Source: Paracoccaceae bacterium (lineage in GTDB: Bacteria > Pseudomonadota > Alphaproteobacteria > Rhodobacterales > Rhodobacteraceae). Taken from it: 47,193 nt of DNA. The position numbers and the translations under genes are program-made. The notes under the pieces were generated by a model, which was given only the letters and a program-made list of their open reading frames with translations, did no database searches and had not been told where the DNA came from. Location of the stretch: positions 1 to 47,193 of the forward strand of contig JACIYW010000004.1 of the NCBI GenBank assembly GCA_014359745.1, in the 5' to 3' direction. Positions 8,890 to 17,003 of the stretch are shown piece by piece; position 1 is the stretch's first letter, and the number at the start of each line of letters is the position of its first letter.

Positions 8890-10443
8890 TCAGAACGCCG
8901 CCGCGGGCCGGGTTTTCTGGCGCCGGACGATCAGCTTGTTGAGCGCGTTCACATAGGCCCGCAATGACGCGACAACCGTATCGGTATCGGCCGATTGCCC
9001 GGTCACGATATGGCCCGCCTCTTCCATGCGCACCGAAACCGTGGCCTGCGCATCGGTGCCCTCGGTCACCGCATGCACCTGATAAAGCGCCAGCCGCGCC
9101 TCATGCGGATAGAGCATCCGCACCGCGTTGAAGGCCGCATCCACCGGCCCGTCGCCGGTCGCGTCGATCGAATGATCCACACCGTCGATGGCCAGCGTCA
9201 GCTCCGCCTCTTGCGGCCCGTCGGTGCCGCAGACCACGCGCAGACGTTTGACTTGCAGGTAATCATGTTCGGCATTGGTGGCGCTGTCGGCCACCAGCGC
9301 GACCAGGTCGTCGTCGTAAACCTCTTTCTTGCGGTCGGCGAGCGCCTTGAACCGCACGAACACATCGCCCAACTGGTTGTCGGCCAGATCATAGCCCAGA
9401 TCGTGCAGCTTGGCGCGCAGCGCCGCGCGACCCGAATGCTTGCCCATCACCAGGCTGGTTTCCGACAGGCCGATATCGGTCGGGCGCATGATTTCGAAGG
9501 TTTCGGCGTTCTTCAGCATCCCGTCCTGATGAATGCCCGATTCGTGGGCAAAGGCGTTCTTGCCGACGATGGCCTTGTTGAACTGCACCGGGAACCCTGA
9601 AATCCCCGCCACAAGGCGGCTGGCCTGCATGATCTTCGTGGTGTCGATGCCGGTCTGGTAGGGCATGATGTCATTGCGCACCCGCAGCGCCATCACCACC
9701 TCTTCCAGCGCGGTGTTGCCCGCGCGTTCGCCCAGCCCGTTGATCGTGCATTCGATCTGGCGCGCACCGGCATCGACGGCGGCCAGCGCATTCGCCGTCG
9801 CCATGCCCAGATCGTTGTGGCAATGGGTGGCGAACACCACCTCGTCGGCCCCCGGCACCCGTTCCAGCAACATCGCGATCAGCGCGGCGGATTCGCGCGG
9901 CGCGGTATAGCCCACGGTATCGGGGATGTTGATGGTGGTGGCCCCGGCCTTGATGGCGATCTCGACCACCCGGCACAGGTAATCATGTTCGGTCCTCGTC
10001 GCATCCATCGGCGACCATTGCACGTTGTCGCACAGGTTGCGCGCATGGGTCACGGTGGCGTGGATCTGTTCGGCCATGCCGTCCTGATCCAGGCTGGTGA
10101 TGCCGCGGTGCAGGGGCGAGGTGCCGATAAACGTGTGGATACGCGGGCGGGGGCTGTGTTTCACCGCCTCCCAGGCGCGGTCGATATCGGTGGTGCTGGC
10201 GCGGGCCAGCCCGCAGATCACCGCGCGTTTGGCCAGTTTGGCGATGTCGCGGACCGCCTCGAAATCGCCTTCCGACGCGATGGGAAATCCGGCCTCGATG
10301 ATATCGACGCCCATGTCATCCAGCAGCGCCGCAATCTCCAGCTTTTCGTCATGGGTCATGGTGGCGCCGGGGCTTTGTTCGCCGTCGCGCAGGGTCGTGT
10401 CGAAAATCAGCACGCGGTCTTGCGCCTGTTTTGTGTCGGTCAT
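8890..10443 (-). CDS. leuA: 2-isopropylmalate synthase
   Basis: A 517-residue enzyme that condenses acetyl-CoA with 2-oxoisovalerate in the first committed step of leucine synthesis. The TIM-barrel part carries FDTTLRDGEQSPGA near residue 15, the metal-binding HCHNDLGMATANA near 205 and the GLGERAGNT motif near 240. The C-terminal 130 or so residues form the LeuA allosteric domain for leucine feedback. ATG at 10443 has AGGA about 7 bases upstream. A leader peptide ending in four Leu codons and a hairpin precede it, so expression is probably also attenuated by charged tRNA-Leu. Confidence 0.97.
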   Translation of the reverse strand: MTDTKQAQDRVLIFDTTLRDGEQSPGATMTHDEKLEIAALLDDMGVDIIEAGFPIASEGDFEAVRDIAKLAKRAVICGLARASTTDIDRAWEAVKHSPRPRIHTFIGTSPLHRGITSLDQDGMAEQIHATVTHARNLCDNVQWSPMDATRTEHDYLCRVVEIAIKAGATTINIPDTVGYTAPRESAALIAMLLERVPGADEVVFATHCHNDLGMATANALAAVDAGARQIECTINGLGERAGNTALEEVVMALRVRNDIMPYQTGIDTTKIMQASRLVAGISGFPVQFNKAIVGKNAFAHESGIHQDGMLKNAETFEIMRPTDIGLSETSLVMGKHSGRAALRAKLHDLGYDLADNQLGDVFVRFKALADRKKEVYDDDLVALVADSATNAEHDYLQVKRLRVVCGTDGPQEAELTLAIDGVDHSIDATGDGPVDAAFNAVRMLYPHEARLALYQVHAVTEGTDAQATVSVRMEEAGHIVTGQSADTDTVVASLRAYVNALNKLIVRRQKTRPAAAF

Positions 10444-10486
10444 GGGAAAATCCTGTGTGGTCTTGTGGGTCTCTGTTCCGTTGGCG

Positions 10487-10521
10487 TTGGGCGCTGTCTA
10501 CTTCCGAGCGGTCGCGCCCAA
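10487..10521 (-). promoter_or_regulatory. Candidate attenuator hairpin in the leuA leader
   Basis: TTGGGCGC and GCGCCCAA form a perfect 8-bp stem around 19 bases (arms 10514-10521 and 10487-10494), just after the leader-peptide stop. A GCGCCC inside the leader peptide coding part (about 10577-10591 on the plus strand is GGGCGCAATGCGCCC) can pair with the same GGGCGC, giving a rival fold. A further exact 8-bp complement links the first Leu codon (10551-10558) to a site next to the leuA ribosome-binding site (10457-10464). No U-run follows the hairpin, so control could be translational or Rho-dependent. Confidence 0.5.
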
Positions 10522-10529
10522 AGGCACGC

Positions 10530-10631
10530 TCAGAAGCAGGTAAGGAGCAGAAGACCACGGGCGGGCAGGCCGCAAGGGGCGGGCAGGGCGCAATGCGCCC
10601 GCGCAACAGTGATATGATCGGCCCTGGTCAT
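10530..10631 (-). CDS. Leucine-rich leader peptide of leuA (attenuation peptide)
   Basis: A 33-residue reading frame starting at ATG 10631 and ending GLLLLTCF-stop. The four consecutive Leu codons are CTT, CTG, CTC and CTT. It lies about 90 bp before leuA on the same strand, with competing inverted repeats in and after it. This is the classic layout of a ribosome-mediated attenuator, where slow decoding of Leu codons changes RNA folding. A TATAGT box ends 7 bases before the ATG, so the transcript may begin at the ATG itself, as known for trpL of Sinorhizobium meliloti. The peptide has no other recognisable role. The start is inferred; the Leu run is seen directly. Confidence 0.7.
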   Translation of the reverse strand: MTRADHITVARAHCALPAPCGLPARGLLLLTCF

Positions 10632-10638
10632 GGCACGG

Positions 10639-10644
10639 ACTATA
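10639..10644 (-). promoter_or_regulatory. -10 box of the leuA leader promoter
   Basis: TATAGT on the minus strand, with 7 bases between it and the leader ATG at 10631. A clear -35 hexamer is not visible; only a T-rich stretch lies at the right distance. If correct, the leader mRNA begins at or within a base or two of its start codon. Confidence 0.5.
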
Positions 10645-10815
10645 CCCACGTCCGCGGAAAAGAAAACCCGGAAATTTGACGGGGCTGAAAACGCTGCCAC
10701 CAAACGCTGCCAGCCAGGTCCGCGCCTTGTGGGCACGCTTTCGGCGCGTTTGATCGGGGTTGCTGCCCGATCCCGCCCCCTCATCCCCCGGCAGTCGTCA
10801 GCCCCCGGACACTTG

Positions 10816-11274
10816 TCAGCCCAGCCGGGCCTTGACCCGCGGGCCGACGCTGCCGAAATCCATCTGCCCGGTATAGGCGCCCTTGAGCACCGCCATCACC
10901 CGGCCCATATCCCGGATCGAGGTGGCGCCAACCTCTTCGACCGCGCGGTCGATGGCGGCCTCGGTTTCGGCGTCGGACAGTTGCCGGGGCAGGAATTCCT
11001 CGATCACGGTGATCTCGGCCAGCTCGCGCTCTGCCAGTTCCAGCCGCCCGCCTTCTTCATAGGCGCGGGCGCTGTCCTGGCGCTGGCGGACCATCCGGCC
11101 CAGAATCCCCAGTATCTCGGCATCAGTGACACCGGCATCATTGCCCTCGCCGCGCAGCGCGATGTCACGATCCTTGATCGCGGCATTGATCAGGCGCAAT
11201 GTCGACAGGCGCGCGGCCTCTTGCGCCTTCATGGCGGCTTTCAGGGCCGTGGTGATCCTTGCACGCAAACTCAT
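10816..11274 (-). CDS. GatB/YqeY-domain protein
   Basis: A 152-residue helical protein of the YqeY family, related to the tail domain of GatB, which contacts tRNA in the amidotransferase. The start MSLRARITTALKAAMKAQ, the motif STLRLINAAIKDRDIALR and the C-terminal GRVMAVLK followed by RVKARLG are typical. Free-standing YqeY proteins are thought to act around tRNA, but their role is not established. Its length matches the family. It is divergent from carA across 180 bp, a pairing that I associate with this bacterial family. Confidence 0.9.
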   Translation of the reverse strand: MSLRARITTALKAAMKAQEAARLSTLRLINAAIKDRDIALRGEGNDAGVTDAEILGILGRMVRQRQDSARAYEEGGRLELAERELAEITVIEEFLPRQLSDAETEAAIDRAVEEVGATSIRDMGRVMAVLKGAYTGQMDFGSVGPRVKARLG

Positions 11275-11394
11275 CCGTTCCCATCCCCATGGCTGTCGGA
11301 AGTGCCCACATTACCTTGTGCCCGCCGCCGTTACAACCACTCTATTTTTACCCAAGTACCTGAATTTCATAATCTTTTCAAATCCATCGCCGCC

Positions 11395-11423
11395 TTGACC
11401 TTGGCGGCATAGGGCACTAATGT
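11395..11423 (+). promoter_or_regulatory. Probable carA promoter
   Basis: TTGACC (11395-11400), 17 bases, TAATGT (11418-11423). Start of transcription would be near 11430, leaving a 25-base leader with GGAG before the carA ATG. Both hexamers and spacing are good. Confidence 0.65.
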
Positions 11424-11454
11424 CCCGCGAATTCAGCGAAATGGAGTCGGTCGC

Positions 11455-12621
11455 ATGGCCCAAGGAACCCCCCCCGCCGCCAAGCCGACGGCATGTCTGG
11501 CGCTGGCCGACGGCACGGTGATCTTCGGCCACGGCTTTGGCGCCCATGGCGAGACGGTGGCAGAGCTTTGTTTCAACACCGCGATGACCGGCTATCAGGA
11601 AATCATGACCGATCCGTCCTATGCCGGGCAGGTCGTCACCTTCACCTTTCCCCATATCGGCAATACCGGCATCACCCCCGAGGATGACGAGGCGCGGGTG
11701 TCTTTCGCCGCCGGCATCGTGGTGAAATGGGATCCGACCGAACCGTCGAACTGGCGCGCAACCGGGGATCTGGCCGCATGGCTGGTCAAACAGGGCCGGA
11801 TCGGCATCGGCGGTGTCGATACCCGCCGCCTGACCCGCGCGATCCGCCAGCAAGGCGCGCCCAACGTCGCGATCGCGCACGATCCCGACGGCAATTTCGA
11901 TATCGGCGCGCTGGTGGCCAGGGCCCGCGCCTTCAGCGGCCTCGAAGGGCTGGATCTGGCCCGCGATGTGACCTGCGCGCAAAGCTATGCCTGGGATGAA
12001 ATGCGCTGGGCCTGGCCCGATGGCTACACCCGCCGCACCGGGCCGGGGCACCGGGTGGTGGCGATTGATTATGGCGCGAAACGCAACATCCTGCGCAGCC
12101 TTGCCTCGGCCGGATGCTCGGTTCGGGTGCTGCCCGCGACCGCCACCCTGGATGAGGTGCTGGCCCATGATCCCGAAGGGGTGTTCCTGTCGAACGGCCC
12201 CGGCGATCCGGCGGCGACCGGTCTTTATGCGGTGCCGGTGATCAAGGCGCTGCTGGAACGCGATCTGCCGGTGTTCGGCATTTGCCTGGGGCACCAGATG
12301 CTGGCGCTGGCGCTGGGCGCGCGCACGGTCAAGATGAACCACGGCCACCACGGCGCCAACCATCCGGTCAAGGATCTGGAAACCGGCAAGGTTGAAATCA
12401 CCTCGATGAATCACGGCTTCACCGTTGACAGCCAGACCCTGCCCGCCGGGGTGCTGGAAACCCATGTATCGCTGTTCGACGGGTCCAACTGCGGCATCCG
12501 CCTTCAGGATCGCCCGGTGTTTTCGGTGCAATACCACCCCGAGGCGAGTCCCGGCCCCCAGGACAGCGCCTATCTTTTCGACCGGTTCGTCGCCGCGATG
12601 GCCGCGCGCAGCGCTGCCTGA
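11455..12621 (+). CDS. carA: Carbamoyl-phosphate synthase small (glutaminase) subunit
   Basis: A 388-residue subunit that releases ammonia from glutamine for carbamoyl phosphate, the precursor of pyrimidines and arginine; it needs CarB, which is not in the window. The N-terminal CPSase small-chain domain holds the conserved GYQEIMTDPSY. The C-terminal class I glutaminase shows the nucleophile elbow GICLGHQM (Cys277) and the His361/Glu363 pair in YHPEASPGP. ATG at 11455 has GGAG upstream. The carB partner lying elsewhere is common in these bacteria. Confidence 0.97.
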   Translation: MAQGTPPAAKPTACLALADGTVIFGHGFGAHGETVAELCFNTAMTGYQEIMTDPSYAGQVVTFTFPHIGNTGITPEDDEARVSFAAGIVVKWDPTEPSNWRATGDLAAWLVKQGRIGIGGVDTRRLTRAIRQQGAPNVAIAHDPDGNFDIGALVARARAFSGLEGLDLARDVTCAQSYAWDEMRWAWPDGYTRRTGPGHRVVAIDYGAKRNILRSLASAGCSVRVLPATATLDEVLAHDPEGVFLSNGPGDPAATGLYAVPVIKALLERDLPVFGICLGHQMLALALGARTVKMNHGHHGANHPVKDLETGKVEITSMNHGFTVDSQTLPAGVLETHVSLFDGSNCGIRLQDRPVFSVQYHPEASPGPQDSAYLFDRFVAAMAARSAA

Positions 12622-12642
12622 GGCGCGATCGAACCGCCGCCG

Positions 12643-12657
12643 TTAACCACCTGTTAA
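12643..12657 (+). promoter_or_regulatory. CtrA-type box before the MshEN glycosyltransferase
   Basis: TTAA-N7-TTAA (TTAACCACCTGTTAA), the full-site pattern of the alphaproteobacterial response regulator CtrA. It lies 53 bp before the ATG at 12710, in the 88-bp gap after carA. Binding is inferred from the pattern only. Confidence 0.55.
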
Positions 12658-12709
12658 TCTTGTGGGTAAAGGATGCAGGGGCATTCCCAACGGCGGCCCA
12701 TGGTCTTGC

Positions 12710-14677
12710 ATGACTGATCACTCCGTAAATTTGGGGCCTGCGGCCCGCCCTGCCGTGCCGGGGGCCTTGCCGCGGGCACGCCCGGCGCTTGCGGTGGTGC
12801 GCGGGCAGGGGGGCACCGCCCCACCCCGGCTTGGCGCGATCCTGCTGGAAAACGGCGCGCTGAAACCCGGCGATCTTATCCGCGCGCTGGCCCTTCAGGG
12901 CCGCGAACAGGCGCGGCTTGGCGATATCCTGGTGGGCCACGCCATGGTGACAGAGGCAGAACTTTTCGACGCCCTCGCGCAGCAATGGCACGCGGGGGTG
13001 CCCGATCTGGCCAATTGCCCGCCCGATCCCCGCCTTGTCGATCTGCTGGGGGCGCAGACCTGCCTGCGCGACGGGCTGCTTCCCTGGAAGGATGTCGGCG
13101 GCGCCACCGTGGTGCTCACCGCCCGGCCCGAGGAATTCGAACGCCACCGCCCGAAGCTGGAGGATCGGTTCGGCCGCGTCATCATGGGCCTGACCAATGA
13201 ACGCGATCTGCACGCCGGGCTTTTGACCACCCGGCGCGCCGATCTGCGCCAGCGGGCCGAAAGCCGCGTCGCCCCGCGCTTTAGCTGCCGGGTCTGGACC
13301 GGCGTCACCTTTCGCCGTGCCGCGTTCGGCGCGGGGCTGTGCCTGGCGCTGCTGCTGTCCCTCGCGCCGGTCGCAGCCCTTGCAGGGGTTACGGCGCTGG
13401 CGCTGGCGATGATGGTGCTCAACACCGGGTTGCGCGCCACGGCCGCGCTGGCCACGCTGCGCGGTCATGCCCGCCCGGCGCCCGATACCGCCCCCCGCCC
13501 ATCCCGCCCGATCCCGTATCCGGTGCCCATCGGGCGGCTGCCGGTCGTGTCGGTGATGGTGCCGCTTTACCACGAACCCGATATCGCGCCGCGCCTTGTC
13601 GCCCGGCTGGGCAGGCTGACCTATCCCAAGGAACTGCTCGACGTGCTGCTGCTGGTCGAGGCCGAGGATGCCGCCACCCGCGCCGCGCTGCACCGCGCCC
13701 GCCTGCCGCGCTGGATGCGGGTGATCACCGTGCCCGCCGGGCCGATCAAGACCAAACCGCGCGCGCTCAATTTCGGGCTGGATTTCTGCCGGGGCAGCGT
13801 GATCGGCGTCTATGACGCCGAAGACGCGCCCGAGGCCGATCAGATCCATCGCGTCGTGCGCCGGTTCCACGCGGCCGGCCCCGATGTCGCCTGCGTGCAG
13901 GGCGTGCTCGATTTCTACAACCCGCGCCGCAACTGGTTGTCGCGTTGTTTCACGGTGGAATATGCCGCGCTGTTCCGGCTGGTGCTGCCGGGGCTGGAAC
14001 GGCTGCGCCTGCCGATCCCGCTGGGCGGCACCACGCTGTTCTTCCGCCGCACCACGCTGGAGGATCTGGGCGCCTGGGATGCGCATAACGTAACCGAGGA
14101 TGCCGATCTGGGCATACGCCTGGCCCGGCACGGCTATCGCACCGTGGTCCTTGATACCGTGACCGAGGAAGAGGCGAATTGCCGCCTCCTGCCCTGGGTG
14201 CGGCAGCGATCGCGCTGGATCAAGGGCTACATGATGACCTGGGCGGTGCATATGCGCGACCCGCTGGCGCTCTGGCGCGATCTGGGGCCGCGCGGGTTTT
14301 TCGGCTTTCAGGTGATGTTCCTGGCCGCACCCGTGCAATTTCTTCTGGCGCCGGTGCTCTGGTCCTTCTGGGCGCTGGCGCTGGGGCTGGGCCACCCGCT
14401 GGCTGGTGCCCTGCCGGGTTGGGCGGGCGCGGGGCTGATCGCGGCTTTCGTGCTGGCCGAGGCGGTCAATGTGGTGATCGGCATGGTCGCCGTTTCGGGG
14501 CGGCGGCATCGCGGGCTGCGGCGCTGGGTGCCGACGCTGCATCTTTACTACCCGCTGGCGGCGGCGGCGGCGTGGAAGGCCGCCTATGAACTGCTGGCGC
14601 GGCCCTTCTACTGGGACAAGACATCGCACGGCATCTGCGACGTGGCCGATCCCTGCGCGGCGGCCCATATCGGCTGA
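12710..14677 (+). CDS. Family 2 glycosyltransferase with N-terminal MshEN (c-di-GMP-type) domain
   Basis: A 655-residue membrane glycosyltransferase. Residues 40-63 and 69-92 each match R-L-G-x2-L-x10-L-x3-L-x2-Q exactly, with a 5-residue link; this doubled motif is the c-di-GMP-binding signature described for MshEN domains. A hydrophobic pair follows at about 205-245. The GT2 domain has DAED near 369, TEDADL near 462 and QRSRW near 499, the D, D-x-D-like and QxxRW elements of processive synthases. More membrane helices follow. It resembles NfrB-like enzymes, in which MshEN sits at the other end. The likely product is an extracellular glycan; the sugar is unknown. I chose ATG 12710; the frame is open 48 bases further upstream. 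Confidence 0.88.
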   Translation: MTDHSVNLGPAARPAVPGALPRARPALAVVRGQGGTAPPRLGAILLENGALKPGDLIRALALQGREQARLGDILVGHAMVTEAELFDALAQQWHAGVPDLANCPPDPRLVDLLGAQTCLRDGLLPWKDVGGATVVLTARPEEFERHRPKLEDRFGRVIMGLTNERDLHAGLLTTRRADLRQRAESRVAPRFSCRVWTGVTFRRAAFGAGLCLALLLSLAPVAALAGVTALALAMMVLNTGLRATAALATLRGHARPAPDTAPRPSRPIPYPVPIGRLPVVSVMVPLYHEPDIAPRLVARLGRLTYPKELLDVLLLVEAEDAATRAALHRARLPRWMRVITVPAGPIKTKPRALNFGLDFCRGSVIGVYDAEDAPEADQIHRVVRRFHAAGPDVACVQGVLDFYNPRRNWLSRCFTVEYAALFRLVLPGLERLRLPIPLGGTTLFFRRTTLEDLGAWDAHNVTEDADLGIRLARHGYRTVVLDTVTEEEANCRLLPWVRQRSRWIKGYMMTWAVHMRDPLALWRDLGPRGFFGFQVMFLAAPVQFLLAPVLWSFWALALGLGHPLAGALPGWAGAGLIAAFVLAEAVNVVIGMVAVSGRRHRGLRRWVPTLHLYYPLAAAAAWKAAYELLARPFYWDKTSHGICDVADPCAAAHIG

Positions 14678-14709
14678 CCAGCCGTTGCGTCATGTCGGCT
14701 GATCAGCCG
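14671..14709. terminator. Two near-identical palindromes at a convergent gene junction
   Basis: CGGCTGACCAGCCG (14671-14684) and CGGCTGATCAGCCG (14696-14709) are 25 bp apart; with flanks they form a direct repeat matching at 19 of 21 positions. The first contains the glycosyltransferase stop and the second the gntR stop. They probably work as a short bidirectional terminator pair. No T-tract follows. Confidence 0.45.
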
Positions 14710-15347
14710 TGGCGTCTGGCATCCAGCCGCAGCCGGGTCTCGAACGCATGCGAGATGTGATCGCGCAGCGCCTGATGCGCGGCATCGCCGTCATGGCGGG
14801 CGATCGCCTCGACGATCGCATCATGTTCCACCAGCGCCGCCTGACCGCGCCCGTCGGCGGCCAGCGATGTGGTCGCCAGCAGCGCCATCGACCGGTGCAC
14901 AAGATCAAGCTGCTGCACCAGATACCGGTTGTGCGATGCCAGGTGGATCTGCTTGTGAAACCGCCGGTTGGCGCGCGACAGCGCCTGCGGATCGCCCACA
15001 AGCGCGCGATCCTCGCCCGCCATGGCGCGCAGCACCCGGATTTCCTCGTCGGTGGCGTGGCGCGCCGCCAGCCGCGCCGCCAGCCCCTCCAACTCGGTGC
15101 GCACCACATAAAGCTCTGCCAATTGGTTGTGATCGAGCGAGGCCACGATCAGGCTGCGCCCGTCGCGCACCAGCATCGATTGCGTCTCCAGCCGCTGCAA
15201 CGCCTCGCGGATCGGGGTGCGCGACACGCCGAACCGCTCCGCCAGTTCCGATTCCACCAACCGGTCGCCGGGGCGGTAGATGCCGGTGTCGATCGCGTGC
15301 AGGATCAGCGAATAGGCATCGCGATGCGGTGTTTTCGGCTCAGCCAT
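14703..15347 (-). CDS. GntR-family regulator, FCD subfamily (FadR-like)
   Basis: A 214-residue repressor-type protein. The N-terminal winged helix covers about residues 5-70 and contains ESELAERFGVSRTPIREAL, a textbook GntR recognition element. The C-terminal FCD domain is all-helical, with Asp/His residues at the usual metal and ligand positions (around RANRRFHKQIH and DHISHAF). The ligand is probably a small organic acid but cannot be told. Before the IS insertion its start lay only about 28 bp after the M48 lipoprotein gene on the same strand. The IS now separates it from upstream transcription. Confidence 0.92.
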   Translation of the reverse strand: MAEPKTPHRDAYSLILHAIDTGIYRPGDRLVESELAERFGVSRTPIREALQRLETQSMLVRDGRSLIVASLDHNQLAELYVVRTELEGLAARLAARHATDEEIRVLRAMAGEDRALVGDPQALSRANRRFHKQIHLASHNRYLVQQLDLVHRSMALLATTSLAADGRGQAALVEHDAIVEAIARHDGDAAHQALRDHISHAFETRLRLDARRHG

Positions 15348-15376
15348 GGTGCCTCCGTCAGTTCGGCGCCACCTTA

Positions 15377-15406
15377 ATGCAATTTCAGAAAAAGTTGATA
15401 TACTGA
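15377..15406 (+). repeat. IS630 left terminal inverted repeat
   Basis: 30-bp end of the element, directly after the TA target duplicate. It differs from the right end at 4 positions. Confidence 0.9.
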
Positions 15407-15470
15407 GAGTCCTTCAGAAGGCGAATTTGACGCTTTTGACGTCTGGATGTGTAACAATTCAGGGAGGTTC

Positions 15471-16138
15471 ATGATCCGCCCCGACTTTCTTTCCCCGCCA
15501 GAGCGGCGCGAGCTTGAGGCTTGCGCGCGCAATCAACGCGAGAACCGTGGCATTGCGCGACGGGCAAACGCGATTCTGTTGCTCGACGATGGCGAGAGCT
15601 GCGCCAAAATCGCAAAGTTTCTGTATCTTGACGAGGGCACGATCCGTGGCTGGTCACAACACCTCGCGACGGGATGGCTGGGACACTTTGGCCGTTGACA
15701 GCCGGAAAGGCGGCCGGTCCCGCCTGATGGCTCCGCAGGAGGTCTCCTTGTGCGACTGGCTCGGGGGGCGCTTCTGCCGCCCCACGGCGGAGATCAGAGC
15801 CCATATTTCAGCACAGTTCGGCCTGCGTTACCCGCATTCCGGCTGCATCAGGCTTCTGGCCCGACTGGGTTTCGAGTCCCGCAAATCCAAGGTCCTGACG
15901 CGCGTTGCGTCCGCTAAAAAGCAAGCCGAATTTATCGCATTGTACAAGAGGTTGATGCGGGCATTGTCGGCTGATGAAGCGATCCATTTCGCCGATGCCG
16001 CCCACCCGAAAACTGGTCGCTGATGCGATCCTGAAGTTCTTTCGGGAAACCATCCCGAATGAGTGGAAAACCTACCAAAGCCAGATGTCACACACCTTCC
16101 GCGTCACAACCCATAAGAAATTTCGGGTTTTCAGGTAG
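15471..16138 (+). pseudogene. IS630 transposase remnant (frameshift plus internal deletion)
   Basis: ATG at 15471 after GGGAGG opens a frame encoding the usual N-terminal helix-turn-helix part (LSPPERRELEACARNQRENR, then AILLLDDGESCAKIAKFLYL). Near 15660 the coding sense shifts one frame, continuing DGWDTLAVDSRKGGRSRL up to FADAAHP near 16006. There the DDE catalytic centre is missing. The sequence resumes with the C-terminal ADAILKFFRETIPNEWKTY and stops at TAG 16136-16138. About 400 bp are missing compared with relatives as I remember them. The product would be inactive. Confidence 0.92.
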
Positions 16139-16140
16139 CA

Positions 16141-16170
16141 TCGGTCTATCAACTTTTTCTGAAACTGCGT
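16141..16170 (-). repeat. IS630 right terminal inverted repeat
   Basis: Reverse complement of the left end with 4 mismatches; followed by the TA duplicate at 16171-16172. Confidence 0.9.
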
Positions 16171-16895
16171 TAGCGCAACTGGGCCGCGGTGCGCCGCACC
16201 GTTTCCAGACGCGACGCATTGGGCGGGTGCGATCCCAGAAACTGGTTGCCCGGATCGGGGATGCGGGCAAAGAACGCCGCCCCCCGCATCGGGTCATAGC
16301 CCGCGCGATGGGTGATCACGGTGCCCAGTTGATCGGCCTCCAGCTCATAGTTTTTGGAAAAGGTGCGCCCGCCCACCCCCGCGCCGATCTGCTGCGCGGT
16401 ATCGATGCTGCTCGCCGACCCGCCCCCCAGCGCCACCAGCGTGCCCAGCAGGATCGCCCCGGTCATGGCCGTTTGCTGGCCGCGCGGGATATGGCCCATG
16501 ATGTGGTGGGCGGATTCGTGGCCAAGGATGAACGCGATCTCGTCGGCATTGCGGGCTTCGGTGATCAGCGGCAGCGTGAAGGTGATCACCGGCCGCCCGG
16601 AATTGTCAAGCGATTGATACGCGTTCGCGGGCACGCCCGCCCGTGTATCGACCCGGATATCGAAATCGCAATTCGCGCGCGGGACACGCGCGCGGCATTC
16701 CGCCTCGGTCACCGGCTCCATCCGCCGCACCACGCTGGCGAATGTGCGCGCGGCCTCGTTCGGGGAAAGTTTCGGGCCGGGCGGCGGCAAGTTGACGGGC
16801 CCCTGCGCGGCGGGCCCCGGCGCCGGTTCGGGCAGGGGGGCACAGGCGGCCAGGGCCAGGGCGAACACGCTCAGACTATGTGCTATCGGGCGCAA
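16170..16895 (-). CDS. M48-family metalloprotease lipoprotein
   Basis: A 241-residue protein with a signal peptide ending in the lipobox LAAC, then a Pro-rich linker. The peptidase domain has the zinc motif HESAHH (His126, Glu127, His130) and the third ligand region YELEAD. It probably acts in the periplasm on envelope proteins, like LoiP or YggG relatives. Its stop codon TAA is formed with the TA target of the IS: the first IS base supplies the last A, and the pre-insertion sequence also reads TAA. The protein is therefore unchanged, but any co-transcription with gntR is broken. Confidence 0.9.
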   Translation of the reverse strand: MRPIAHSLSVFALALAACAPLPEPAPGPAAQGPVNLPPPGPKLSPNEAARTFASVVRRMEPVTEAECRARVPRANCDFDIRVDTRAGVPANAYQSLDNSGRPVITFTLPLITEARNADEIAFILGHESAHHIMGHIPRGQQTAMTGAILLGTLVALGGGSASSIDTAQQIGAGVGGRTFSKNYELEADQLGTVITHRAGYDPMRGAAFFARIPDPGNQFLGSHPPNASRLETVRRTAAQLR

Positions 16896-17003
16896 GACAC
16901 TCTCCGTCAGATGCTGCGGTCACGGGGTATCGCCATGCAATCACACCCGGCCCGAATGGTAAATCCCCTTGGAAACGCCTCAGGCGGCCTCTATGCTTGG
17001 CGT

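Larger units (their letters stand above)
15377..16170 (+). mobile_element. Decayed IS630-family insertion sequence
   Basis: A 794-bp element with 30-bp terminal inverted repeats matching at 26 of 30 positions (15377-15406 and 16141-16170; shared core TTTCAGAAAAAGTTGATA). It is flanked on both sides by TA (15375-15376 and 16171-16172), the hallmark target of IS630/Tc1 elements. Related full elements are about 1.1 kb; this copy has lost the middle of its transposase and carries a frameshift, so it cannot move itself. It lies between gntR and the M48 lipoprotein gene, exactly in the latter's stop codon. Confidence 0.93.
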
